The position numbers and the translations under genes were made by a program. 64,000 nucleotides of DNA from Liquidambar formosana (taxonomy: Eukaryota; Streptophyta; Magnoliopsida; Saxifragales; Altingiaceae). The DNA lies in the NCBI GenBank assembly GCA_039720395.1, contig CM077827.1, positions 17,161,822-17,225,821 on the forward strand. Reading direction: 5' to 3'. This document shows, in pieces, positions 34,601 to 46,060 of the stretch (positions within the stretch are counted from its first letter, which is position 1; each line of letters starts with the position of its first letter). Under the pieces are notes generated by a model. It searched no databases. It was not told the origin of the DNA and saw nothing but the letters and a program-made list of their open reading frames with translations.

Positions 34601-35097
34601 AATTGTAGTGGAATACGAGCCGTTGGAAACAGGGATAGAGTCCGCACATCGACCATGTCATCAGCCCTGCGAATCCCTTTTATGGTTCTCTCCAAAGCTT
34701 CTACCTTGCTAGCTAACACGGAATCACTGCTAGTACCTTTCCCCTTGGCTTCCCCTTCTAGGTTGATGACCTCAGGTTTCGAGCTACTTTCCCTCCTTGT
34801 CTTGGTGTTCTCATTGGATTGAGGTCCCTCTTCGGTGCTAGCCCCATGAGGTATACCCGAGGAATGGGCCTTAGAGCCATTTTGTTCAAGATCCGCCATC
34901 TTCTGTTGGTTCTCTTGAGCCATTTTCAATGCGGTATCGGATGTCTCGGCGGTATGGTCAAGCTTGGTCATGATGGCTTTCAGGCAAGCCTCAAGGTCAA
35001 AGTGCCCCTCACTAGTTCTTTCGTCGGCCATGTCTGTCTGATGGGTAGACTCAACACTCACTAGACGCCCTTGTGGATTGCGGATCCAAGCCAGCAC
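31693..35097 (-). CDS. Element A gag-protease polyprotein (1134 codons)
   Basis: An intact frame. Gag core at about residues 170-330 (KFDGTGCP, LKWFLSL, WEDICNEFSEHY, YITRWRQKA), which would assemble the particle. Two zinc-knuckle-like motifs of form CX2HX4HX4C lie at 412-425 and 519-532, unlike the usual CCHC. An acidic linker follows, then an aspartic protease with active site LIDNGSALNV (residues 768-777) and LLLGRPWIH, then a G-patch-like segment (about 930-967, FFPGMGLGRHQQG). The start is the first Met; a second (MADERTSEG, residue 23) is also plausible. In intact relatives RT is joined to this product, here probably by splicing. Confidence 0.9.
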   Translation of the reverse strand: MLAWIRNPQGRLVSVESTHQTDMADERTSEGHFDLEACLKAIMTKLDHTAETSDTALKMAQENQQKMADLEQNGSKAHSSGIPHGASTEEGPQSNENTKTRRESSSKPEVINLEGEAKGKGTSSDSVLASKVEALERTIKGIRRADDMVDVRTLSLFPTARIPLQFKMPELEKFDGTGCPKTHLKMYVRAMHPRGATDELLAQMFHETLATSALKWFLSLDENRTRTWEDICNEFSEHYKYNTEVDVTRRDLETTKQGAHETFSAYITRWRQKASRMMDRPNEEDQIQLVVKNLLPVYHKDLFAHYFPNFKALIGAGTQVEDAINDGTIKTEEVRSRKTNFTGKNNAEVNTITQPIQPFSLNDVNPPRQFTDLFMPLERVLEKLISRDLLKPLDPRPPPNPLPKSYNENEYCKYHQSKGHATNRCIRLRHQVQDLIDKQVISPPTRPNVTRNPLPLHNNTPPPNTINAIGVESSRPRHPIRQYTPLPMTLTRLFTICRNNSLIMPLPPKPRPSTPHQYCQYHCAPGHDTEACSILKKIIQDLIDQKVLLLPKKSIQQELKERYEAGDPQVGLLGEASGKFDYYVLYSSPSPISDEPIVPSGWDDLPTEMESIDMIEWDDLMNDSEEVHDIWASDDELDHITRGGRHFKPPHLESENPLEDLEGQRRPSLQEEEDKVLRQLKKTNANITIWGLLMALHKHRQTVLKLLNQIQVPVDTSPEGLVHLVNPTPKNSTIVFTDVDLPKSGPSHSQALYVTVDTMGKRVPTVLIDNGSALNVCPLRTATVLGLGPTDFTPSGQTVRAYDNTRREVIGVVTLPLIIGPTEFRVEFQVLDVPSCFNLLLGRPWIHPAGAVPSSLHQNVKFPHEGAIVTLQGDYELKLAGVPICEIQPESAAIPLSGFEYVQCIEKELEKGELIPLDFCPHGNLHVGEIMRRMSFFPGMGLGRHQQGIPTSIQSRVTSYTFGLGYEPSKNDYAEMLKRNKEKVRAKAEGRVPDLKISPYRPTLNGYFVKEGDDFLYCGFPEPTFDQATKIRVPGFEIFFTEWYPITVEMVDDEAINDEFWEKKEEDWAENLDAGAMTEMFQDMILTVEDSTIEELQGSSISHATVPFLNWYLECGVIAEIHEEEDLGLPDSSL

Positions 35098-35886
35098 GTC
35101 TATGGATAGAAAAGTTTTAACCTTTAGCCTAAGGATCTGTCCTAAACCTCCATATTTTCCTTAATGAATTCGGTCTCTACACCATGTTCAATTAATTCAT
35201 TCCTTTTATCCAATTACCTTTACAGGGGTCATGGATTAAGGGTATGTTTTAAAGAATAGGGCATAGAGTCCTTCAATTAGGTTTAATTAATCCCCTAGGA
35301 CTAGCACATCACAAACATAGCTTTACATCCTATTTCCTTAATTTATTCCTCCTAACCCATGGCCTTAACGAAGGCTAGGGTTTAAAGGTCTATATTAAGG
35401 GCATAAGATATAAAGCCTCACACCACAAACACGGCATAGCATCATTACAAACAATTGTGGGTGCATAAAGGTGAGACCGTAGTGTCCTACAAGTCTGTCT
35501 ATATGGACTAATGATAAGGGTAGGCTAGGGTCCTTCACTTGCTTGAGCAATCCTTATACCTAACCACATGTGGCATCAGGAACGCCGCGTGGGTCCAGCA
35601 GTACGTGATTAACTCATTTAATATACCCAAGGGCAAGCCCAAGGGTACTAGGCAAGAGAGGTTGATAGCTTTCGCCCCAACACATGGAATCAGGAAAACC
35701 AAAGTTGAGACTATGCCGATCGTTGGCAAGGATACATCGAGGGACATCGATCCTAACATGCAAGAGTTTGCGCACACAATGCAATAAATGAAAGCACACA
35801 ATCAAGCGGATGCAATGTGATTGATTTTAATTAAACATAAGAAATTAACCTATCCCAATTAAACTTTATAGAGTCTAGCCCACAAA
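35098..35886 (-). other. Element A 5' leader
   Basis: About 790 bp between primer site and gag. No supported ORF; in particular no ORF1 ahead of gag as known from Ogre. Small ORFs on both strands near 35535-35801 overlap each other and show no recognisable domain. Confidence 0.6.
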
Positions 35887-35904
35887 TCCCCAGTGGAGTC
35901 GCCA
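35887..35904 (-). promoter_or_regulatory. Primer binding site, tRNA-Arg type, element A
   Basis: In element sense TGGCGACTCCACTGGGGA, three bases after the 5' LTR. It complements a tRNA 3' end reading ..CCA and matches the tRNA-Arg site reported for Ogre/Tat elements (from memory). Confidence 0.8.
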
Positions 35905-35907
35905 AAC

Positions 35908-38720
35908 TGTGAACCCCGGAAATCGGGCCCACGAGGGTTGGAAAGAAAATAGGTTTGAAAAAAGAAAAGGAAAGGAGTCGCCACCTTATTTTTTAAAGGA
36001 AACAAGGAAAACCCTAAAAACCATTTTGTTTTAAGAAAACAATTTTGAATGACTCCATAAAAAAGGAAAGGCAAAAACCAATCTTTTGAAAACCAAAGAA
36101 ATCGGGGATTCGGAGGCTAAGTTATGACATGGGAAGGTTCTAGGCAAAGCCTATAGGCACCCATGTCACCCTTTCGGTCTCTCAGTTCATTTGGGCTAAA
36201 TCAAGATCTTTCCATACAAAAATCAGCAAGTATATCATCACAAGAATTGCATGCATATCATATATTTCATTCATCCATCCATGCATAATAAGCGCATAAA
36301 AACAGAAAAAGAAAAAGAAGAAAAGAAAACGAAAATAAACCTAGGATGCTTGGATCCTAGAACAGACTTGAGCCTCACGAAGAGCGCCTACGTACCATGC
36401 AGCGAAATACATGGATCAAAGTCCACGTAGTTCGAATAGAATTAGGGTTAAGACCTAATATAAACCTATGGTTAAAACCCTAGGTTTCCTTATTTGATCA
36501 AAAGAGTTGAATATGATAGAAAGTTTGATTTTAGGAAAGAAATCCACAAAATGGAAACTTTAATAAAAACCAGAATTTTATTTACGAAGGAAACCTTTGA
36601 TTAAACCATAGACTTGTATTAAAAATTAACCCTAGATAGGGAGAAGAGAATGAGTTAAGAAGAAAGGTGAATTGGGGCACCTTCACACCCACTTACCTGA
36701 GCGCAATTAGCTCCAAGCATTAGCTATTTCAGACCTGAGCAGCCCTATTTGCCATAGGACAAATACCACACCTATTTGCACCCTTACAAGTGCTCAAAAC
36801 CATGCGAAAACACTAATATGCAAATCTGGACAGAATAGTATTGTGACCTAAAATCATCCACTAAGCATGCCAATAGCAAAAACAGCGAACAATAATAAGT
36901 CCTAACATATTCCTAGAACCATATCATGCATAAAAACCCTAAAACATACTAACATGCATGCAAAACTATCATGTTTACTCCATATGAAAAACATATACAG
37001 CAAACACGAAGAAAAACCAATAAAAAAGTCTACTTTATTATGCTATATGAAAACAAACACGAAACAATGACTCTAAAACCCTAGACTCACAAATATGCTT
37101 AAAAACATACAAAACATACTTTAATCATGCTAAAACCAAACTAAACAGAAATTAAATCATGCATATTAACTAACTAAAGCAATATAACATGATGAAAATC
37201 CTAACTCTAATATGCAATGACACTAATCCTAGCACAAGGACAAACAGGAGCACAAGAATCATAACTATGCATTAAAAACCTAAAGGACAGCCCTAAAGCA
37301 TGCTAAACAGTAGATAAAAAATAGATATTCCATGTATATTAACTAGCTAGAGTGTTAATACATGATAAAAAGGCTACCTTTAACATGCAATAAGCCTAAC
37401 CCATATGAAAACCTAGTTTAAGCTTGAATAGAGAAGGAGAATACCTTATTCTCTCTCAAACACTCAAGTATTAATGCATAAAGTGGCTCCCCTTGTGTTT
37501 GTAATTGTTCGTGGCTCCTCAGGTCTTTAGAGTGAATCAAACCAACACGAATCCTCCTCTTTGTCAAAGTGGTATCACAGCAAAGAGATCAAAACTCACT
37601 CAACTTTGAAAAGAAATAGAAAACAAAAAGAGAACAAGAGAAAAGAAAAGTGATTTTCGTCACTTTACAGCAGCAGCAACTTCAATCGCGTTTTTGGGTA
37701 TGAAAACGTTAGATTTGGACAAAGCTTGTGAAATACAAAGTTGTAGAGAATTGAATTATCTTTCTAACAAGACCAATTTCATCAAATTCTGACTTCGGAT
37801 GAAAAAGGTATGATTAAAATACGACTGCTGGTTTTCAGAAAATCTGCTGCTGAATTATGACGAATTTCACTCCCTCCAAACCCTCTTCTCCTCTCCCTTG
37901 TTTAAAGACATTAAGAGAGTATTTATAGCTGAAATCTGGAGTTTCCCTTTCCTTCCTAGACTAGGTTTCCTTGGAGAATAATCAAAAGGTATTTTATAAT
38001 GATAAAAGACTTCTAATCTGAATAGGAAAAGGAAATTGTCTTTTATAAAAATTGGGAGACTGACCGCTAACACGCATGCACATGTATCGTATGTGCGTAC
38101 ACACACTCATCACATACGTACACGTGTTAGTGTCATGATAAAAATGGCTAATTTAATAAAATAATTTTCTTTTCATTTTAACCAAAAATCTCATGCTGTG
38201 ATTCGCACTAATTCTTCAAGGATAATCCGTAAATAACCACACTAAACTCATCATCAGGCCATATCAAAATTGAACTTCATGAAACACTTTTGAGGGTAAA
38301 ATGATGACTAATGAAAGTCAATTTGAAAAGATTTGGTTGGTAATTGTGAGTCAATTAGAGCTAACCCAAGGAAGGGTCAATTAACCAACTTGAACTACAT
38401 CGAGCCATTTTAATCCCTAGCCATTGACTTACCAAATTGAACCTAGAAATACCTCTTATGCATCCATATGAACTCCAATTGACAATTTGGAGATCATTTC
38501 AAGGTCAAATGAAAAGTTTGGGACTTAAAAGACGATTATGCCCCTCAAGTCACAAAAGCTCTTATTATCCCTCAAGATCAACTCCAATTTGAACCAAAAT
38601 TCATATCCATTGTCCTTGTGACTCTAGAAAACTAATGCAAGTGACTAGACTCAAAAACAAAACAAAAACATGCATGAAATGATGAGCCCTAGTAAAGTGG
38701 TGCAAAAATGGGGTGTGACA
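35908..38720 (-). repeat. Element A 5' LTR (2813 bp)
   Basis: Aligns without visible gaps to the 3' LTR at 19175-21987. Substitutions noted by eye include positions near 36196, 36219, 36365 and 37959. It holds the same TATA box and foldback as the other LTR. Confidence 0.97.
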
Positions 38721-38933
38721 CAATGGTTGAAGGATGATTTGGGCGAAAGGGAGACCTCTCGTCGAGAAAGAATTTATGACCTTATCAAGGACACAAGACT
38801 TGGACTTTGCAGAGAAGACATTCTTGAGGCAGTAGAGGCATCCCACGCCTATGACTTACGAAAGAAAAAGAGACTCGAGAGAGAAAGAAAGAAGACACAC
38901 AAGACGACTTTGAAGAAACTCAAGAGGACTTAA

Positions 38934-39318
38934 AGACTCAAGGAATAGAATATCTATGGCATGTCAATAGTTCTTTTACTTAACACCAATAAATTATTAT
39001 GTCAAACAATTAGTTTCAAATAAATTGCCAATGATAATTTACTTTTGAGATTTTGCTGTGATTGTGTTGTTTGGACCGCACCCAATGTAACTTTATGGGT
39101 TGTTTACGTATCCCCGTTTTCTTTTTTTCTTCTCTTTTTTTTCTTTTTTTTTTCTTTTTTTCTCTTTTTTTTTCTTTTTCTCTTTTTTTTTTTCTTTCTT
39201 TTTCTTCTTTTTTTTTTCTTTCTTCTCTCTTTTTTCCTTTTGGGGAATCAGGTCCTCGTAGTTCAAATGCCTTAACTTTTGCCTAGGCCGCCTTTACAGG
39301 TTCTCAACCCAGCAGGCC
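38934..39318. other. Convergent 3' region between ORF2 and pol, B1
   Basis: Same organisation as 26225-26482 in A. The pyrimidine tract is longer here (39117-39240, almost only T and C), hence a long purine tract in element sense. AATAAA lies near 39020. Apparent Phe-rich ORFs on the plus strand are translations of the tract. Confidence 0.55.
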
Positions 39319-41355
39319 TTATACATAATACTTCTTTAATTGATCCAAATTGGTGGGACGAGCGAACTCGATCCCATCCAAATCCATAAGTCGAACAGCC
39401 CCTGCTGGCAATATCTCCTTGATGACGTACGGTCCTCCCCAACTTGGTTTGAACTTTCCTCGCGGATCGAAAATTAGAGCTCAGATCTCTTTCAACACTA
39501 AATCCCCTTTCTTTAAGCCTCTGTCTTTGACATGTTTGTTGAATGCCCTCGCGACTCTTCTCTGGTACCCTTGCACATGGTAGAGAGCCCTCAATCGCCT
39601 TTCGTCTAGCAAAGCCAACTCGTCATAATGACTTTTGACCCAGTCTACCTCTGCTAGCTGACTTTCCATAGCTACCCTTAACGAAGGAACTTCTAATTCC
39701 ACTGGCAGAACGGCTTCCATTCCATACACCAAAGCATACGGCGTAGCCCTTGTTGACGATCTGACTGACATTCTGTACCCCCACAATGCCAATGGTAGCT
39801 TCTCATGCCAATCAATGTACGTGTCAGCCGTTTTCTGCAATATCTTCTTGATGTTCTTGTTGGCAGCTTCCACTGCGCCGTTTATCTGTGGGCGATACGG
39901 GGACAACAAGTGGTGAATGATCTTGTACTTCTACAAGAGTTCTTTGGTCTCCTTCTGGAAATGCTGGCCGTTATCTGAAATGACCTCATGCGACACCCCA
40001 TATTGGTAGATAATGTTGAGCTGTATGAACTGCGCCACCTTTTTAGCATTCAAAACTTTGAAGGAAGCTGCTTCCACCCACTTGGTAAAGTAATCGATGG
40101 CTACCAAAATGTATTCATGGCCATTGGATGCCTTCGGCTTAATCTGTCCGATGATATCTATTCCCCATACTGCAAACGGCCACGGAGTTGACATGCTTGT
40201 TAAGGGCATGGAGGGCAAGTGTTGTCCATTGGCGAAGAGCTGACACTTGTGGCACTTCTTGACGTGGGCATAGCAATCTCTTTCCATTGTAGACCAGTAA
40301 TACCCTAGTCTCATGATCTTCTTAGCCAACATGTATCCATTCATATACGGAGCCCCCACTCCTTTATGGATTTCTTCGATGAGTTTTCTGGCTTCTTCCT
40401 CCGTGACACACAGCAAGTGGATTCCGTCATAAGATCTCCGATACAGTTTTCCTCCACATAATGGCTTGCCAATCTTCTCAGTGTTCGCCTATCCACGCGA
40501 GATGCTTCTTCCGGATATTCTCTTTCCTCGATAAGCCTTCTTATGTCATAAAACCAAGGGTGGTTATCTGTTACCTCTCCTTCTCGAATGGAACAGCAAT
40601 AAATGGGTTTCTCTCTACATTCGATCACGAGCGGTTTCACGCTTCCCCTTTCTGGTATTTCCACCATTGACGCTAGAGTTGCTAAGGCATCAGCGAACTG
40701 ATTCTTGTTTCTCAACAAGTAATTGAACTCGATCTCCGCGAACTCTTTGGTCAGTGCTTCCAAATAGGTATGATAGGGCAATAGTTTCTCGTCGCGAGTT
40801 TTCCACTCCCCTTTTATCTGACAGATGATCAATGCTGAATCTCCGAACACCTCAAGTTCCTTTATTCCCAACTCTAACGCAACTTCCAATGCTAGGATGC
40901 AGGCCTCATACTCTGCTATGTTGTTGGTGGCTTCGAACCCCAATTTGACTGCTAAAGGCGTGAAGGCTTCCTCGGGCGAGACTAGTAGCACTCCTATGCC
41001 ATAACCTCTTCTGTTTGCAGCTCCATCGAAGTAGACTTTCCAAACCCTCTTCTTGATTTCCAAGATATCTTCGTCGGGGAACTCGTCATTGAATTGGGTT
41101 GATGATGATACAGGGCAGCTTGCCAAATGGTCTGCAATGACACTTCCTTTAACGGACTTCTGCGCCAGGTACTTGATGTCAAATTCATTGAGAAGAAGTG
41201 ACCAACGAGCGGTCCTGTATGATAGGACTGGTTTTTCTAGCAAATACTTCAAAGGATCCAATCGACTAATCAACAGGACTTCGAAAGACATCATGTAGTG
41301 ACGGAGTTTCTGGGTAGCCCATACCAATGCTACACAAGCCTTTTCTAGCGCATTG
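39319..41355 (-). pseudogene. B1 pol fragment: RNase H to integrase, broken
   Basis: Minus strand. It begins inside the first RNase H (NALEKACVALVWATQKLRHYM), exactly where B2 enters, followed by the second RNase H (KVYFDGAANRRG, NNIAEYEACILALE), the integrase finger (KKCHKCQ), the core (GIDIIG, ISDNGQ, GAVEAANK) and the C-terminal PTNLDQLKKYYV. Damage: a short deletion and frameshift near 40460, nonsense codons near 39932 and 39480. It is very close to element A pol in sequence, so the two families share recent ancestry. Confidence 0.92.
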
Positions 41356-44300
41356 TGTGAACCCCAGAAAACGGCCCACAAGGGTTTGGCAAAATGATGA
41401 AAAAGATTTTGGTATATATATGGGATGGGTAAAAGACAATCAAACAAAAAGGAGTCGCCACCTCATTTTTTAGGGAAAAGAGGAAAACCACAAAAATGTT
41501 TTATTTCCAAGACCACATGACTCCATTAAAGGAAAAGCAAAGTCTTTGAAACCAGAAAATTGGATTCGGGGGCTAAGTTACGACATGGGAAGGTTCTAGG
41601 CAAAAGCCCATAGGCACCCACATCGCCCGAGTTGGTCTCTTAATTTAATTGGGCTAACTTAAGATCTTTTTTACTCAAATATTATCATATATCATCACAA
41701 GGCAGCATGCATATCATATATTTCATCCAACCATTCATGCACAATCACTCAAATAAAACAAAACAAAAAGAAAAGAAAAGAAAATGGAAAAACCTAGGAT
41801 ACTTGGATCCTAGAACGGACTTGAGCCTCACTAAGAGCGCCTACGTACCATGCAGCGAAATACATGGATCAAAGTCCACGTAGTTCGAAAAGAATAGGGT
41901 TACAACCTAATACAAACCTATGGTAAAAACCCTAGGTTTCCTTATTTGAAAGAGAATTGAATAAACAAGTTTGAATTTAGGAAAACTTCCACAAAATGGA
42001 AACCTTGATAAAAAAACAGAATTTATTATTGAAGGAAACCTTTGATTAAAACCATAGACTTGTATTAAGAAATAACCCTAGGAGGGAGAAGAGAAAAGAA
42101 AGAAAAAGAAAGGTGAATTGGGGCACCTTCAAACCCTACTTACCTGAGCGCAAAAACTCCAATCATTAGCCATTTCAGACCACAGCAGCCCTATTTGCAA
42201 TAGGACAAGCATTGTACCTGTTTGCACCCTTACAAGTGCACAAAATCATGCAAAGAAAGCTATATGCAAATCTGGACAGAACCTTGACAAGGCCTAAAAT
42301 CATCCATTAATCATGCAAACAACAAGAATAATGAATAACTAAGGACTCTAACTTAATCCTACATGCAATGACTCAACGAACATGCATAAAAGCCTACGAA
42401 AGACACACTAACAAGCATAAGAGACTCCAATAACATCGATAAACATGATAACAAAGCATATTCTAACCAAAAAGATGATATTTCATGTAAAATATGAAAA
42501 CAGGCCTCCCTACGGCGAACTTTCTTAAGCAAAACTACCCTAGGATAATTTCACGTAAAAAAGTCGTTATGGGGAGGTGCAATCAGCATATACGTAAAAT
42601 ATATACCCTAGAACACAATAGAAGTGATTTCATGCTTAAACACATCACAGAAGACTCTCATACAAAACCTCACTCAACGAAAAGGATAATTATCCTTAGA
42701 AAAGGATAATATCTCCAAAAACCCTATAAAACCCACTACATGAATGCAAACCTAGCATGATTCAACTATATACAGCATATATAGAATGACTATGATGAGC
42801 AACAACTCAAAAAGCTAAGCTAAGCGTGCTGTATAAGACCTACGCGATTTCAGGGTTATCGAAACCCTAATCTCACAACTATGCATTAAAACCTATGAAA
42901 CAACTCTAAGACATGCTCAAATTATCATTAATATCATTCATATCATATATATTAACTAATAGGAGCATCAATTCATGATAACAATCACAGCAACCTAGAC
43001 ATGTGAACGATGCATGATTTAAGAGGATAGAACGAATAAGACCATCAAATCCTTGGTAAACCAAGGATTATCAAGCATATAAAGCCATAAACTATCCTAA
43101 AATCATTCATATAACATCACATAAACATTGAATTCCATCCATAAGAAGAACAATCTCATGCACCATAACTATCTTAAAAGAAGAAGAAGAAAGAGAAGAA
43201 GGAGAAGCAGAAAATTCATGTTCAGCATTAAAGAGACATGCTTACCTCTTGTAGACTCTTCCTTGTCTTCAAACCTCTTGTTTCCTTGCTTGCTTGGGGT
43301 TGAAGAGCCTCCTCTTGATGTCCTTCTAGCTCTCCAAACTCGTAGCTCCCTCTCTCTCTAAGTGTAAAGTGCAATTAACCTCTCCCTATATGCTGAATAT
43401 CATGTCCTTTATATAGAGAACTGACCCCCTAAACCAATGGCTAGGATTAATTCATTAAATAATGATCCTAGGGCTATTAAAGACTCTCTTGGTGCTCAAA
43501 CAACTCAAACCTACACACTCCTAAGCTCAGACAAGTTGTTTTGGCAGAGGAAACCGTCAAAAGAGGGAGAGAAGAGTCAGAATTTGAGTTGAGGACGGAC
43601 TCTCTCGGGTGACCAACTAGGCCTGGACGGTTAACCGTCTGGGCCTAGACGGCTGACCGTCCAGCCCCGGACGGTTACCCGAGGCCCTCCTATTTTCACT
43701 CTGGTTTTGACTCCCACTTGCTGTAGAAGTCCTAAAATCTTCAAATTAAGTTTGATTTTGACGAAATAAAAGCCAAAACGACCATGTTTCGAAGGGGAAC
43801 ACATTTTTAGGCATTTTAGGACAAAAATCCTCAACCATGGGTGCATGGTTAGGTTTTACAAAGGTGGTTAACCATGGTGCTTCATCGTCGCTAAGCTGGG
43901 TTTGTACACAAGGTCGAACCAAATGCTTTCCCAATCGAAAATTGATCTTTGTAAACATGTTTAGGACATAAATAAAGCCCAATTGAAGTTAAATGAGAGA
44001 AAATTGGTTGGTTCTTATGAGTCAATTTGAGCAAACCAAGAAAGGGTCTTTTAGGCAACCCGAACCATTATGAGCCGAATTGATCTTAAACCATTAATTC
44101 ATGAAATTGAACCTATATATGGACTCTATATAACCATATGAACTCGAGGGAATGACTCGGGATTCATTTCAAGGTCAAATGGAAAATATATGGCTTAAAA
44201 GACGATTATGCCCTTTGAGTCGCAAAAGTTCTTATTGACCATCAAAATGAACTCCAAATCACTTCAAAATTCATACACATGATATTCAACGCCATAGAAA

Positions 44301-44389
44301 CTCAATGCAAAAGACTAGACTCAAAAAGGACTCAAAATCCTACATGAAATGATATGTCCTAGCTAAGGTGACAAAAATGGGGTGTGACA
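41356..44389 (-). repeat. B2 3' LTR (about 3.0 kb)
   Basis: Plus-strand ends TGTGAACCCC and GGTGTGACA. Aligns over its full length with the B1 LTR, with small indels and substitutions. Contains the foldback module and a TATA box (CTCTATATAAAGGA on the minus strand, about 43406-43418). Confidence 0.95.
43604..43683. promoter_or_regulatory. 80 bp foldback module, copy 5 (B2 LTR)
   Basis: CTCGGGTGACC ... GGTTACCCGAG with internal GACGG/CCGTC hairpins; the best preserved LTR copy. About 190 bp upstream of the TATA box in element sense. Confidence 0.82.
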
Positions 44390-46060
44390 GAAGCCCCTCA
44401 TTGGTGAACAAGTTTCACTTGTGAACCAATGATCAAAGAACAACCCATTTTTGTTTGATGGATTAATCTCATTAATACCAACAAACTCAAATGGAACCAA
44501 AATGATAGACTTCGTCATATCCAATCATGCGACAATTTCATCGAAGCCAAGAATTGATTGCATTTCTATGCATGCCAACTTCGTTGGTGCGCTCATGCAA
44601 ATGCCTGCACTAATTGCATTAGTGATATAATAACACATTTTTGTTTGATGGATTAATCTCATTAATACCAACAAATTCAAATGGAACCATAAGGATAGAC
44701 TTCGTCATATCCAAGTATGCGACGATTTCATCGAAGCAAAGAATTGATTGCATTTCTATGCATGCCAACTTCGTTGGTGCGCTCATGCAAATGCCTTTAC
44801 CATCCACTAATTGCATTAGTGATATCCACATGGTCTTCTCATGATGCAAAGCTAGTTGCACTAGTGCATCACAAGGTATCCTACCAATTTCATTGGTAAT
44901 TCTGAAAACGAGTTATTTCATAACTCATAAATCATCATTTTATGTGAATTTGAATTGAATGTCCATCAATTCAAAAACAAGTGCATTTCATGCCAGTCTC
45001 ACTGGGGATAACAAAGGTAGTGAGTTATTTCATAACTCGTGACTCATCATTTCATGTGAAATTATGATTTCATGCCACTTTCAGTGGAAACAACAAAGAT
45101 AGTGAGTTATTTCATAACTCTTGAATCATCATTTCATGTGAATTTTGAATTAAATGTCCATCAATTCAAAAAACAAGTGCATTCCATGCCAGTCTCACTG
45201 GGGATATTAAAGGTAATGAGTTATTTCATAACTCATGACTCATCATTTCATGTGAAATTATGCCACTTTCTGTGGAAGCAACAAAGACAGGGAGTTATTG
45301 CATAACTCATGAATCATTTCATGCCACTTTCTGTGGAAGTAACAAAGACAGGGAGTTATTTCATAACTCATGAATCGTCATTTCATGTGAAATTGTCTTT
45401 ATCACATGATATGAGACCCAATTGCAAGCCAATTGATTCAAAATCAAGCTCATTTCTTATCATTTCATGTGAAATTATCCTTATCACATGGAATGACAGT
45501 GCACTGGGAGTCATTCAACTCAAAATCAAGTTCATTTTATGTGAAATTGTCTTTATCACATGAAATGATAATGTATTGAGAGTCATTCAACTCGAAATCA
45601 AGTTCATTACTTATCATTTCATGTGAAATTATCTTTATCACATGAAATGACATTGAATTGAGAGTTAATTGATTGAAAATCAAGCTTATTTCATGTCATT
45701 TCATGTGAAATTATCTTTATCACATGATGCAATATTGATTTTGAAAGTCGATTGATTGAAAAACAAAGTACATTTCATGCCCTCTTCACAAAGATAGCAA
45801 GTTACTTCGTAACTAGCATAACTCATGAATTATCATTTCATGTGAAATTATCTTTATCACATGATTAGCAAGTCATTTCATGTGAAATTATCTTTATCAC
45901 ATGATATGATATCACTATCATCTCCTAGAGAATTGAATTCCAAGACTTGCAAGTCAATTAGTTCAACACCAAACTCATTTTATGAGAAAGCCATTTATCA
46001 TGGCTATTACAATTCCTCGTTATGCGGGCAAATACAATCACCCAAGATTCAAAAATTTGA
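44390..46060. repeat. Array of short covarying hairpins, B2
   Basis: Same kind as 10113-11400. An intact CCACT/AGTGG hairpin with loop TTC lies at 45075-45087, where B1 has lost one arm base; GAGTTAT/ATAACTC also occurs with loop TGC (about 45292-45308). B2 has two extra blocks compared with B1: a duplication of about 185 bp (about 44451-44640) and an extra unit near 45121-45240. The leading 13 bp are the candidate polypurine tract. Confidence 0.85.

Larger units (their letters stand above)
19175..38720 (-). mobile_element. Element A: complete Tat-type Ty3/gypsy retrotransposon, 19.5 kb
   Basis: Two LTRs of exactly 2813 bp, a tRNA-Arg-type primer site next to the right one, and a 5 bp target duplication CAATG (19170-19174 and 38721-38725). 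Coding order on the minus strand: gag, protease, RT, RNase H, second RNase H, integrase. On the plus strand it carries its own ORF2 between integrase and the 3' LTR. By eye the LTRs differ at roughly a dozen or so positions, so insertion was fairly recent. A solo copia LTR and a frameshift disable it now. Confidence 0.95.
18096..38933 (+). pseudogene. Antisense ORF2 of B1 (PMD/DUF7745-like), split by element A
   Basis: The reading frame runs 18096-19174 and resumes at 38726-38933 after removal of element A and one target copy, about 429 codons. It begins MEALDGFLRG and contains TAATYFWDPQLHVFRFNYEEL, PTMEEFCALFGV, DHMVDLMKLA, LAFCLIGRFLIS, FLLKMWLLE and LPGPFFLRDWLGY, which resembles PMD-superfamily proteins called DUF7745-like in plant retroelements (family name from memory, moderate confidence). 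The C terminus is a basic helical region (ERETSRRERIYDLIK, RKKKRLERERKK). In-frame TAG codons at 18618 and 18978 break it. An AATAAA lies near 39020, downstream of the stop. Confidence 0.8.
7090..41355 (-). mobile_element. Element B1: Tat-type Ty3/gypsy retrotransposon (visible part)
   Basis: Oriented by its pol on the minus strand. Going rightwards it shows the 3' LTR, a hairpin spacer, the antisense PMD gene, antisense ORF2 and the 3' part of pol. It continues beyond B2, so its RT, gag and 5' LTR lie outside the window. It interrupts the LINE at 7089/7090 (the five bases before it are CACCC). It has been hit by a solo LTR (14065), element A (19175) and element B2 (41356). Assignment to Tat rests on the dual RNase H, the antisense genes and the close match of pol to element A. 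Confidence 0.9.

Noticed and set aside
35535..35801. Possible ORF1 ahead of gag in element A, as in Ogre
   Set aside because: Overlapping ORFs occur on both strands, they are short and carry no recognisable domain; leader sequence is the simpler reading.
39045..39286. Phe-rich plus-strand ORFs resembling membrane proteins
   Set aside because: Direct translations of a pyrimidine tract.
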